Below are positions 1 through 6,272 of a DNA stretch of 8,700 bases, piece after piece. How positions within the stretch are numbered: position 1 is the stretch's first letter; each line of letters begins with the position of its first letter. Position numbers and translations under genes: made by a program. The DNA lies in contig DBKZ01000070.1 of the NCBI GenBank assembly GCA_002297415.1, positions 1 through 8,700 of the forward strand, written 5' to 3'. Origin of the DNA: Ruminococcaceae bacterium UBA737 (GTDB lineage Bacteria > Bacillota > Clostridia > Oscillospirales > Acutalibacteraceae). The notes below the pieces were generated by a model. That model searched no databases and had not been told where the DNA came from. It was given only the letters and a program-made list of their open reading frames with translations.

Positions 1-17
1 TACTCATTTTGTTTCAA
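1..17 (-). CDS. Probable start of a further gene (5' fragment, TTG start)
   Basis: Only five codons are visible before the window ends. A ribosome binding site AAAAGGAG (27-34) overlaps the yhaM stop codon, and nine bases after its GGAG lies a TTG followed by codons for K, Q, N and E with no stop. An ATG at 5-7 is in another frame and lies 19 bases from the site, too far for normal initiation, so TTG is the better start. Spacing and orientation suggest a third gene of the purA-yhaM operon. The product cannot be recognised from five residues. Confidence 0.4.
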
Positions 18-32
18 ACTTGTTTTCTCCTT

Positions 33-1010
33 TTAAAATAATTTTACTTTTTGATTTTTTAGGTCTTTTCTTCCGTGATTATAGAGCTTTCTGTTATCTA
101 AAGCCCAAACCCTCTGCGAAAATTCGCCGACATTTGTATTAAGAAGCGCCTCGCGCATTTCATAAATTCTCGAATCAAGCAGGTCAAGCTCGCTTAAAAG
201 CTCGGCTTCTATAAACATCGGCATAACCGCCGCTCCGAATTCGGGAACTCCGTGGTGAGATAATATCATGTGCTGAACAAGCATTGATTTTTCTTCGCTT
301 ATCCCTAATTTATCGGCATAAAAAGCAACCTTTTTAGCGCCCATTGTAAGGTGACCCAAAAGATTTCCCTGAACCGAATAGCCCTCGGCAAGTCCCGTGC
401 TCTCGCTTACAATGAATTCTTCGGTTTTTGAAATATCGTGAAGCATTGCTCCGCAGATTAAAAGGTCCCTGTCAACAAAAGGATAGAGCCTGCAGACATC
501 CTCGCACATTCTGACAATTGAAAGCGTGTGCATAAGAAGTCCTCCGCGGACGGCATGATGAAGCTTGAATGCCGCCGGCCAGTAAAGCAGAGCCTTGCGG
601 TTGTCCTCATAAATCGCCGTTAAAAGCCTTTTAAGCTCCTCATCCTCAAATTCGGACGCTATCCTTATAATCTCATCATACATCTGCGCAGATGAATAAT
701 CGGCAGTCGGAACAAAGTCCTCGATATTTATATTATCTGCATCGTTTGCTATTCTTATCCGCTCAATTTTGAGCTGATCCGAGCCGTTATACTCAGATAC
801 AGTTCCTCGGATCTTGACAATTTCATTTGCCTTATATTCTCCGTGCTCGGCAGGGTTATACCGCCAAAGCTTAGCGTTTATCTCCCCGTCCGAATCGGTA
901 AGGGTCATATCAAGATAAGAATCGCCCTTTGAAGAGGTCTTTTTATCGACCGTTTTTATAAGACAAAATCCGTCCACTCTGCCCGAATTGTCAACAGGTG
1001 TAAAATTCAT
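33..1010 (-). CDS. yhaM: YhaM-family 3'-5' exoribonuclease (OB-fold plus HD domain)
   Basis: A 325-residue protein close in length and layout to Bacillus subtilis YhaM, a cytoplasmic 3'-to-5' exoribonuclease also active on single-stranded DNA. Residues about 12-95 form the OB-fold nucleic-acid binding domain (VDGFCLIKTV near the start, then EINAKLW and LKIERIRI). Residues about 145-300 form the HD phosphohydrolase domain, with metal ligands visible as H161 (LLMHTL), H191-D192 (MLHDISK), H220 (NLLGHL) and the SHHG motif at 251-254. The tail FSQRVWALDNRKLY is also family-like. The ATG lies four bases after the purA stop, with AAAGGA (1019-1024) inside the last purA codons and eight bases away. 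It is therefore co-transcribed with purA and probably partly coupled in translation. No signal peptide or membrane segment is seen. The family call is firm, the substrate is inferred. Confidence 0.93.
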   Translation of the reverse strand: MNFTPVDNSGRVDGFCLIKTVDKKTSSKGDSYLDMTLTDSDGEINAKLWRYNPAEHGEYKANEIVKIRGTVSEYNGSDQLKIERIRIANDADNINIEDFVPTADYSSAQMYDEIIRIASEFEDEELKRLLTAIYEDNRKALLYWPAAFKLHHAVRGGLLMHTLSIVRMCEDVCRLYPFVDRDLLICGAMLHDISKTEEFIVSESTGLAEGYSVQGNLLGHLTMGAKKVAFYADKLGISEEKSMLVQHMILSHHGVPEFGAAVMPMFIEAELLSELDLLDSRIYEMREALLNTNVGEFSQRVWALDNRKLYNHGRKDLKNQKVKLF

Positions 1011-1014
1011 GAAA

Positions 1015-2292
1015 TTATTCCTTTACTATAATATTTTCTCTTGCGGGGCCGTTTGAAACCAAAGCTATTTTAAAGCCGATTTCCTTTTCGATAAATTCTA
1101 TATAATTGCGGCAGTTTTCGGGAAGCTTTGAATATTCTTTAATTCCCGAAATATCGCATTTCCAGCCCTTAAGGGTTTTAAGTACCGGCTTTGCTCTGTA
1201 AAGGTCGGCGGTAACAGGGAAATTCTTTGTAACCTTTCCGTCTATCTCATAGCCTACGCAGACCTTAATCTCGTCTAAATATCCAAGTGCGTCAACAACA
1301 GTCAGAACACCGTGGGTAGTTCCCTGTACCTCACAGCCGTAACGGGTGGCAACACAGTCAAACCAGCCCATTCTGCGCGGTCTGCCGGTTGTTGCACCGT
1401 ATTCTCCGCCGTCTCCGCCGTGGTCGCGAAGCTCTTTTGCCTCATCGCCGAAGATTTCGCTTACGAATGCTCCCGCGCCTACCGCAGAGGAATAAGCCTT
1501 GATAACGGTATAAATTTCCTTTATGGAATAGGGCGGAAGTCCTGCGCTTACTGCGCCGTAAGCCGCTATAGTATTAGAAGATGTAACCATAGGATAAATT
1601 CCGTGGTCAACATCCTTTAAGGTGCCGAGCTGACCTTCAAGAAGAATTGTCTTGCCCTGCTTGTCCGCATTATAGCAAAGCTCTCTTACATCGCCGACGA
1701 AATCCTTTATTCCGTCTCTCCATTCGAGCATTTTATTGAATATTTCATCAGCGTCAAGCGCGGGCTTATGATAAAGGTTTTCAATAAGGATATTTTTAAC
1801 CTCTAAAGTTTTTTCAAGCTTTTCTCTTAAAGCCTTTTCATCGAACAGATCGCATACCTGAAATCCGATTTTCGCATATTTATCCGAATAAAAAGGAGCG
1901 ATACCCGATTTTGTAGAGCCGAAGCTTGCCTTGCCGAGTCTTTCCTCTTCATAGACATCAAAAAGCACATGATAAGGCATAACCATCTGACATCTCGGAG
2001 ATATCATAAGCTTAGGAGCCGGAACGCCTGCTTCAACTATGCTGTGATATTCTTCAAGCAACTTATCAACATCAAGTGCTACGCCGTTTCCGATACAGTT
2101 TACAACATTCGGATTGAAAACTCCCGACGGAAGTGTATGAAGAGCAAATTTACCGTAATTGTTCTTAATTGTATGCCCTGCATTTGCACCGCCCTGAAAT
2201 CTTACGACGATATCAGCGTTTGTCGCGAGCATATCGGTAATTTTGCCCTTGCCCTCGTCTCCCCAGTTTGCGCCTACTACTGCTTTAACCAT
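1015..2292 (-). CDS. purA: Adenylosuccinate synthetase (divergent form)
   Basis: The enzyme joins IMP and aspartate using GTP to give adenylosuccinate, the first committed step to AMP. At 425 residues it has the usual bacterial length. Family motifs seen are the N-terminal WGDEGKGK (10-17, with the catalytic Asp at 12), QGGANAGHT (33-41, catalytic His40), the DHGIYPMVTSS segment (229-239), GATTGRPRRMGW (299-310) and SNGPAREN near the end. The ATG at 2292 is chosen because GGAGGGAG (2303-2310) lies ten bases upstream; a longer frame from TTG at 2337 would place this site inside coding DNA. Several normally conserved segments are altered: EGAQG reads EGQLG (219-223), TTGRGIGPAY reads STKSGIAPFY (126-135), and the guanine-binding TKLD reads TVVD (331-334). 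It has its own promoter and is followed directly by yhaM. The family is sure; full normal activity is inferred. Confidence 0.95.
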   Translation of the reverse strand: MVKAVVGANWGDEGKGKITDMLATNADIVVRFQGGANAGHTIKNNYGKFALHTLPSGVFNPNVVNCIGNGVALDVDKLLEEYHSIVEAGVPAPKLMISPRCQMVMPYHVLFDVYEEERLGKASFGSTKSGIAPFYSDKYAKIGFQVCDLFDEKALREKLEKTLEVKNILIENLYHKPALDADEIFNKMLEWRDGIKDFVGDVRELCYNADKQGKTILLEGQLGTLKDVDHGIYPMVTSSNTIAAYGAVSAGLPPYSIKEIYTVIKAYSSAVGAGAFVSEIFGDEAKELRDHGGDGGEYGATTGRPRRMGWFDCVATRYGCEVQGTTHGVLTVVDALGYLDEIKVCVGYEIDGKVTKNFPVTADLYRAKPVLKTLKGWKCDISGIKEYSKLPENCRNYIEFIEKEIGFKIALVSNGPARENIIVKE

Positions 2293-2302
2293 ATTCTTTT
2301 TA

Positions 2303-2323
2303 CTCCCTCCGGCTTTTAAGCCG
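2303..2323 (-). promoter_or_regulatory. purA ribosome binding site abutting a small hairpin
   Basis: GGAGGGAG (2303-2310) sits ten bases before the purA ATG and fixes the start. Immediately 5' in the mRNA, CGGCT-TAAA-AGCCG (2310-2323) can form a 5-bp stem whose last base is the first G of the site. The leader from the predicted transcription start is only about 40 bases, too short for a riboswitch. Whether the stem affects translation is unknown. Confidence 0.65.
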
Positions 2324-2339
2324 ATCAAAATACGCAAAT

Positions 2340-2368
2340 ATTATACTATAAACATCTTATTTTTTCAA
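2340..2368 (-). promoter_or_regulatory. Sigma-A type promoter of purA-yhaM
   Basis: On the minus strand a -35 box TTGAAA (2363-2368) and a perfect -10 box TATAAT (2340-2345) are separated by exactly 17 bases. The predicted start is near 2333, about 40 bases before the purA ATG. No purine-box (PurR) operator was recognised. The tandem heptamers begin about ten bases upstream of the -35 box. Confidence 0.85.
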
Positions 2369-2378
2369 GTATGATATA

Positions 2379-2413
2379 TTAGATTTTAGATGTTAGACAT
2401 TAGATATTAGACC
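2379..2413. repeat. Five tandem 7-bp repeats (TTAGAYN)
   Basis: Reading the plus strand, the units are TTAGATT, TTAGATG, TTAGACA, TTAGATA and TTAGACC, back to back with no gap. The first five bases are identical in all units, the sixth is T or C, and the seventh varies. On the minus strand this is TCTAA every seven bases, ending about ten bases upstream of the purA -35 box. It could be a slippage-derived array, a protein binding array, or the edge of the neighbouring repeat element. The repeat itself is certain, its role is not known. Confidence 0.9.
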
Positions 2414-2418
2414 AATGT

Positions 2419-2432
2419 GTGCCTTACGGCAC
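2419..2432. repeat. Short inverted repeat GTGCC-TTAC-GGCAC
   Basis: A perfect 5-bp inverted repeat with a 4-base loop, just beyond the heptamer array and outside the proposed terminal repeats of the neighbouring element. Its core GCC-TTAC-GGC echoes the GCC-TAC-GGC core of the hairpin at 2457-2471, so the two may be related repeat modules. Confidence 0.5.
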
Positions 2433-2439
2433 TTAATAT

Positions 2440-2568
2440 AACCAAACCCTATCGTCTTTGCCTACGGCAAATCCACTTCCCCTGTAGTCTTTAGGGGAAG
2501 CTTTGGTTTCTGCGAAACTAAAGAAAGACTCCCTCCTTTTCGCGTAAACGAAACAGGAGGGTATTGTT
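2440..2568. mobile_element. MITE-like palindromic intergenic element (non-coding)
   Basis: This 129-bp stretch has no plausible gene and is almost wholly inverted repeats. Its ends, AACCAAACCCT (2440-2450) and AGGGTATTGTT (2558-2568), are complementary at 9 of 11 positions. Inside are three tight stems: TTTGCC-TAC-GGCAAA (2457-2471), CTTCCCCT paired with AGGGGAAG (2476-2500), and CTTTGGTTTC paired with GAAACTAAAG (2501-2523). A fourth stem of 12 pairs with one bulged base lies at 2531-2561. Short palindromic intergenic repeats of this style are common in gut clostridial genomes, which is the main reason for the call. No clear target-site duplication was seen and no transposase is present. It might instead be a structured RNA or simply terminator debris. 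Confidence 0.45.
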
Positions 2569-2590
2569 CCGGATTTTTGATATTATCAAT

Positions 2591-2622
2591 CAAAAAAACA
2601 GCCGACAGCAAAAGCTGTCGGC
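2591..2622 (-). terminator. Intrinsic terminator of the amino acid ABC operon
   Basis: A perfect 9-bp stem GCCGACAGC/GCTGTCGGC with a 4-base loop (2601-2622) is followed on the minus strand by TG and a run of seven T (2592-2598). It begins about a dozen bases after the ATPase stop codon, the normal place for the end of this transcript. The opposite orientation has only an AAAAATATT tail, so it should act on the minus strand only. Confidence 0.95.
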
Positions 2623-2634
2623 AAAAATATTATT

Positions 2635-3381
2635 TTATAAAACCTTATTAAGGAAATCTATTGTTCTTTGAGCCTTGGGGTGGTTTATAACCTCGTCTGG
2701 AGTGCCCTCTTCGACGATAAATCCGCCGTCCATAAATATAACTCGGTCCGCAACCTCTCTTGCAAAGCCGATTTCATGGGTAACGATAACCATTGTCATT
2801 CCGTCAGCCGCAAGCTGCTTCATAACATTCAAAACCTCGCCGACCATTTCGGGGTCGAGTGCGCTTGTAGGCTCGTCAAAAAGCATAATATCGGGGTTCA
2901 TGCAAAGCGCGCGGGCAATCGCCACCCTCTGCTTCTGACCGCCCGAAAGCTTTGACGGGAATACATCCGCCTTATCCTCAAGTCCGACCTTTTTAAGCAT
3001 AATCATTGCAAGCTCTCTTGCCTCAGCCTTTGTTTTCTTTTTAAGCTGAACAGGAGCGAGCATAAGGTTATCTATAACAGAAAGATTTTTGAAAAGATTG
3101 AAATGCTGAAATACCATTCCGATATTTTCTCTTACCTTGTTTATATCAACCTTTTTGTCGGAGATGTTGTAACCGTCCACAATAACGGTACCGTCGGTAA
3201 TATCCTCAAGCCTGTTCATACAGCGCAGAAATGTTGATTTTCCGCTGCCCGAGGGGCCTATGATTACAACAACCTCACCCTCATAAATATCGGTTGAAAT
3301 ATTTTCGAGAACGCTTAATTTATCAAAATATTTTTTAAGCGACTCAACATGGATTTTTACATTGTCTCTGTTAACGGCCAC
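2635..3381 (-). CDS. Polar amino acid ABC importer, ATP-binding subunit (GlnQ-like)
   Basis: A 248-residue cytoplasmic ATPase that would power amino acid import with the permease and lipoprotein encoded just upstream. All ABC motifs are intact: Walker A GPSGSGKST (42-50), Q-loop with Q92 in FQHFNLF, signature LSGGQ (145-149), Walker B IMLFDE (165-170) and the switch His202 (VTHE). The ending NHPKAQRTIDFLNKVL is typical of the GlnQ/HisP class and has no extra regulatory domain. The GTG at 3381 is taken as start because AAAGGAGG (3389-3396) lies seven bases away, and the family N-terminus fits. A longer frame from 3429 would put this site inside the gene and add residues with no family match. 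The gene overlaps the permease by 11 bases and is followed by a strong terminator. Glutamine is the most likely substrate from the binding protein. Confidence 0.95.
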   Translation of the reverse strand: MAVNRDNVKIHVESLKKYFDKLSVLENISTDIYEGEVVVIIGPSGSGKSTFLRCMNRLEDITDGTVIVDGYNISDKKVDINKVRENIGMVFQHFNLFKNLSVIDNLMLAPVQLKKKTKAEARELAMIMLKKVGLEDKADVFPSKLSGGQKQRVAIARALCMNPDIMLFDEPTSALDPEMVGEVLNVMKQLAADGMTMVIVTHEIGFAREVADRVIFMDGGFIVEEGTPDEVINHPKAQRTIDFLNKVL

Positions 3382-4039
3382 GGTTAAGCCTCCTTTCAAG
3401 CTTCTTTGCAATCTTTGAAAGGATTTCAATGATTATGAAATACATAATTCCGACTATAAGCCAAGTCTGGAAGGACTTGAAGGTTACCGAAATTATATTC
3501 TTTGCGCTGTTTACAAGCTCGGGGAATCCGATAACAGAAAGAATCGAGGTATCCTTCAAAGTTATGATAAACTGATTTATTATGCTCGGAATCATGGTTT
3601 TGATAGCCTGCGGCATAACAACCTTGCTCATAGCCTTTGAATAGGGAAGACCGAGGCTTCTTGCGGCCTCCATCTGTCCCTTGTCTACAGACTGAATACC
3701 TGCTCTTATGATTTCCGCCATATAAGCACCGCAGTTGAGCGCAAGCGCAATCGTGCCTGCCTGCAGACCCGTAAAGGTGATAGGCGAATTAAGATAGTTT
3801 TTGAAAAAATAAGGGATACCGAAATAAATGAAGAAAGCGAGGACTATCATCGGGACGCCTCGTATAATATCGACAAAGACAGTGGCAATTGCTCTGCTTA
3901 CCTTGCTTTTTAGAACGCTTAAAATTCCGAAGAAAAGTCCTAAAATGCAGGCAAAAAACAGACCGCAAAGAGCAAGCAAAAGCGTTTTGCCCATAGCCTG
4001 CAAAAGCAAATGTCCGTAATCGGTAATAATACTCCACAT
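3371..4039 (-). CDS. Polar amino acid ABC importer, permease subunit (HisM/GlnP-like)
   Basis: A 222-residue inner-membrane protein of the His/Glu/Gln/Arg/opine permease family. About five hydrophobic segments are visible (near residues 15-42, 50-78, 92-112, 147-172 and 190-208). Between the third and fourth lies the cytoplasmic EAA loop, EAARSLGLPYSKAMSKV (124-140), which docks onto the ATPase. The RGVPMIV motif (60-66) is also characteristic. It most likely forms a homodimer, since only one permease gene is present. The ATG is preceded by AAAGGAGG (4050-4057) ten bases away after its GGAGG. The last codons, reading ERRLNRGR, contain the ribosome binding site of the ATPase gene, which points to translational coupling. 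Confidence 0.95.
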   Translation of the reverse strand: MWSIITDYGHLLLQAMGKTLLLALCGLFFACILGLFFGILSVLKSKVSRAIATVFVDIIRGVPMIVLAFFIYFGIPYFFKNYLNSPITFTGLQAGTIALALNCGAYMAEIIRAGIQSVDKGQMEAARSLGLPYSKAMSKVVMPQAIKTMIPSIINQFIITLKDTSILSVIGFPELVNSAKNIISVTFKSFQTWLIVGIMYFIIIEILSKIAKKLERRLNRGR

Positions 4040-4068
4040 CGGAACGGTTCCTCCTTTCGTGACAAAAG

Positions 4069-4100
4069 CGGAACACCGTATTTTTTTCTACGGTGCTCCG
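4069..4100 (-). ncRNA. Intra-operon mRNA hairpin between binding protein and permease
   Basis: In the minus-strand transcript CGGAGCACCGTA and TACGGTGTTCCG form 12 consecutive pairs around the loop GAAAAAAA. One pair is G.U, which would be an A-C mismatch in the opposite strand, so the fold favours the operon RNA. It sits about 50 bases after the stop of the binding-protein gene and just before the permease ribosome binding site. The bases following it are only CTTTTGT, a poor U-tract, so it is more likely a partial attenuator or a 3'-end stabiliser raising the binding-protein level than a full terminator. A second small stem, ACAGCT/AGCTGT (4124-4141), lies just before it. Confidence 0.6.
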
Positions 4101-4152
4101 CAACCATATTTTAAATAAGTTAAACAGCTTTAACGAGCTGTCAAATCAAGTC

Positions 4153-4935
4153 TTAACCGAGATACTTTTCGATAATCTTATCGTATTCTCCGCTTGCCTT
4201 GATATTCTTAAGACCTGCATTGAAAAGGTCAAGGAATTCCTGATTGTCTTTATTAAAGATTGCAAGTCCGTAAGGAGCGCCTTCGTTTTCAGAGCCGTCA
4301 ACAACCTTAAGCGCAAGGTTTCCGGTTTTGATAGAAGCCTTCATAACAGGGGTATCCTCGAAGAGCGCCGCTGCCTGACCGCCGATAACGGTCTGATAAA
4401 CTGTCGGAGAATCCTCAAGATATGTAATATTAAATCCGTATTTATCCTTAAGGCTTTCAGCATAAGAAGCACCCATTGTACCGGTCTTAACAGCTACGGT
4501 CTTACCCTTAAGGTCATCAAATGATTTGATATCGGAGTCCTTTGCAACGGTCATGCACTGAGTTGCGGTGTAATATCCGTCAGAGAATATCCAGCCTTCG
4601 CTGATTCTCTTTTCGGTGATGGAAGCGCCGGCGATCATTCCGTCCGCCTGACCTGCCTGACAAGCGGCAATTGAAGCGTCCCAGCCGAGAGAATTAAGCT
4701 TGTATTCAAATTTCTGATCCTTTGCGATAGCCGCAAGAACATCAACATCTATTCCTACGAAGTTGCCCGAAGCATCGGTATACTCAAAGGGGTTGAACGC
4801 GGTATCGGTAGCAATGACCCAAACCTTTGAGGATTTCTTGTCGCCTTTTGAAGAATCGTCCTTCTTGGTTCCGCAGCCTGCAAATGCAGCCGCAACCATA
4901 AGAACGCTCATAGTAAGTGCTAAAAACTTTTTCAT
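4153..4935 (-). CDS. Amino acid ABC importer, substrate-binding lipoprotein (GlnH-like)
   Basis: A 260-residue extracytoplasmic solute-binding protein of family 3, anchored to the outer face of the membrane. Residues 1-20 are a lipoprotein signal peptide (MKK, hydrophobic core, FAG) and Cys21 is the lipid-modified residue, followed by a charged Lys/Asp/Ser linker to about residue 37. The ligand-binding signature resembles E. coli GlnH: DTAFNPFE (44-51), the ASITEKR segment (104-110) whose Thr and Arg contact the ligand carboxylate, VKTGT (149-153) and FEDTP (192-196). GlnH has His-Asp in the last position and here it is Glu-Asp, so glutamine is likely but another polar amino acid is possible. 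It is first in a three-gene operon with its own promoter; the ribosome site AAGGAA (4945-4950) lies nine bases before the ATG. Confidence 0.95.
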   Translation of the reverse strand: MKKFLALTMSVLMVAAAFAGCGTKKDDSSKGDKKSSKVWVIATDTAFNPFEYTDASGNFVGIDVDVLAAIAKDQKFEYKLNSLGWDASIAACQAGQADGMIAGASITEKRISEGWIFSDGYYTATQCMTVAKDSDIKSFDDLKGKTVAVKTGTMGASYAESLKDKYGFNITYLEDSPTVYQTVIGGQAAALFEDTPVMKASIKTGNLALKVVDGSENEGAPYGLAIFNKDNQEFLDLFNAGLKNIKASGEYDKIIEKYLG

Positions 4936-4972
4936 CTAAAAACATTCCTTTTTTCAAATTTTCATAGTAGAT

Positions 4973-5001
4973 ATTATAATCAAAAATGCGCGTTTAGTCA
5001 A
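4973..5001 (-). promoter_or_regulatory. Sigma-A type promoter of the amino acid ABC operon
   Basis: A -35 box TTGACT (4996-5001) and a perfect -10 box TATAAT (4973-4978) are separated by exactly 17 bases on the minus strand. The predicted start near 4966 leaves a leader of about 30 bases, too short for a T-box or riboswitch. The spacer contains ACGCGCAT, but no known operator was recognised. Confidence 0.9.
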
Positions 5002-5063
5002 TATTTATTTAATTTATTCGGTAATTTTTTGAGTATTTAAATTGTATTTTGATTTTCAGTTAA

Positions 5064-5089
5064 TAAAATAAAGCAATATTTTTATTTTA
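5064..5089 (-). terminator. Possible weak AT-only terminator after the metal transporter
   Basis: TAAAATAAA and TTTATTTTA (9 bp, 8-base loop) form a perfect but G-C-free inverted repeat a few bases after the transporter stop codon. On the minus strand its 3' arm is itself U-rich. Stability is low, so read-through into the ABC operon cannot be excluded. The rest of the gap 4936-5096 holds only the ABC promoter. Confidence 0.3.
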
Positions 5090-5096
5090 CCTAATT

Positions 5097-6272
5097 TTAT
5101 AATTCACCCGTAAAGTCGTGGTCTATCGTAATTATGCAGTTATATGTGGAATTTATCTTTTTTGCCTCAAGACCTACGGCTTTTTTAAGCTCATCGGGTT
5201 TCATTTTAAAGTCGCTCGGAATAACAATATCAAAAATCAGGTTGGTATTAAGCTTGCCGGCAGGCGTCATCCGAAAATCATGTATCGAAAGCCTTGAATC
5301 AATTGCTTTAACAATTATTGAAATTTCTTCTTTTGTTTTCGCGACATTTTCATCGTCGGTGTCGACAGGGTCTATATGTATAACAAGATTAACGCCCGTT
5401 TTTTCGCTGACAACTTTCTCGCATAAATCTACCTTTTCGTGGCACTCGGCAAGATTTACATTCTGCGGAACCTCAACATGAACCGAGGCGAATTCGCGCC
5501 CGTGCCCGTAGTTATGAACAATAAGGTCATGAATTCCCAAAAATCCATCGAACTTCATTATTTCGTTTTCAATGCTTTTAATTTCCTCTGCGCCGGGCGG
5601 CGTGCCCAAAATTTCACCTAAGGTGTCCTTTAACGAGGAAATTCCCGATTTTATGATAAACGCGGAAACTCCTATGGCTATCACCGCGTCAAGGTCGAAC
5701 GGGATATCGGGGAAAATTTTAAGTATCACGGCTGAAAGCAGAACGGCAGATGTTGTAAAGCAATCGTTTAAGCTGTCAGATGCCGTAGCCAGAAGCGCCG
5801 CGGAATCGATTTTCTTTGAAAGCTTTCGGTTAAAGAAATACATCCAAAGCTTAATTATGACCGAAACGGCAAGCACCGCAAATAAAATAAAAGGACATTC
5901 AGGTGTTTTTTCTCCGTTTATAAGCTGTTTTACCGAGTTTATAAACAGCTCCGCGCCAACGGTAAGAATGATAAACGAAACCGTAAAAGCGGAGATATAT
6001 TCCATTCTTCCGTGTCCGAAGGGGTGTTCTCTGTCGGCAGGCTTGGCAGACAGCTTAAAGCCGATAGCCGTTATAACCGAAGAGCCCATATCGGAAAGGT
6101 TGTTAAGTCCGTCCGCAATCACCGAAATACTCGACGCCGCAAAGCCTACTGCAAGCTTTATTGCAAAAAGCAGAAAATTGCAGACAATGCCTACTGCCGA
6201 GCCGAGCGTTCCCACGCTTTGGCGCTCATCTGCGCCTTTTTTTACAAAAAGCCTCATTAAAAGCTTTGTCAT
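5097..6272 (-). CDS. Cation diffusion facilitator family exporter, probably Mn2+
   Basis: A 391-residue inner-membrane metal/proton antiporter. Six membrane segments are visible in residues about 22-210, with the family motif HPFGHGRMEY at 83-92 between the second and third. The transport-site residues are N57/D61 in segment 2 (DGLNNLSD) and D166/D170 in segment 5 (ASDSLND). Zinc exporters usually have His in the first place of these pairs, whereas Mn exporters such as MntE and MneP have Asn or Asp, so Mn2+ is predicted. The cytoplasmic C-terminus holds the usual dimerisation domain (about 225-305) followed by a second, similar domain to the end. The ATG overlaps the ddl stop (ATGA), and the weak site AAGGGG lies eleven bases upstream inside ddl, so translation is probably coupled. 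Metal specificity is inference from motifs. Confidence 0.92.
   Translation of the reverse strand: MTKLLMRLFVKKGADERQSVGTLGSAVGIVCNFLLFAIKLAVGFAASSISVIADGLNNLSDMGSSVITAIGFKLSAKPADREHPFGHGRMEYISAFTVSFIILTVGAELFINSVKQLINGEKTPECPFILFAVLAVSVIIKLWMYFFNRKLSKKIDSAALLATASDSLNDCFTTSAVLLSAVILKIFPDIPFDLDAVIAIGVSAFIIKSGISSLKDTLGEILGTPPGAEEIKSIENEIMKFDGFLGIHDLIVHNYGHGREFASVHVEVPQNVNLAECHEKVDLCEKVVSEKTGVNLVIHIDPVDTDDENVAKTKEEISIIVKAIDSRLSIHDFRMTPAGKLNTNLIFDIVIPSDFKMKPDELKKAVGLEAKKINSTYNCIITIDHDFTGEL

Noticed and set aside
2293..2337. Upstream TTG extension of purA by 15 codons
   Set aside because: It would place the strong GGAGGGAG site inside coding DNA, start within a few bases of the predicted transcription start, and add residues ahead of the conserved PurA N-terminus.
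2379..2413. Tandem heptamers as a CRISPR array
   Set aside because: The units are only 7 bp and contiguous, with no spacers and no cas genes nearby.
2623..2640. Bidirectional action of the 2601-2622 terminator
   Set aside because: The plus-strand side ends in AAAAATATT and has no T-run, and no plus-strand gene is present to terminate.
3382..3429. Upstream extension of the ATPase gene by 16 codons
   Set aside because: The extra residues come from out-of-frame permease sequence, and the AAAGGAGG site points to the GTG at 3381.
4110..4144. Perfect TTGACA (minus strand, 4139-4144) as a second promoter before the permease
   Set aside because: No acceptable -10 box occurs at 16-18 bases; the bases there read TAACTTAT, and the better AT-rich match is about 26 bases away.
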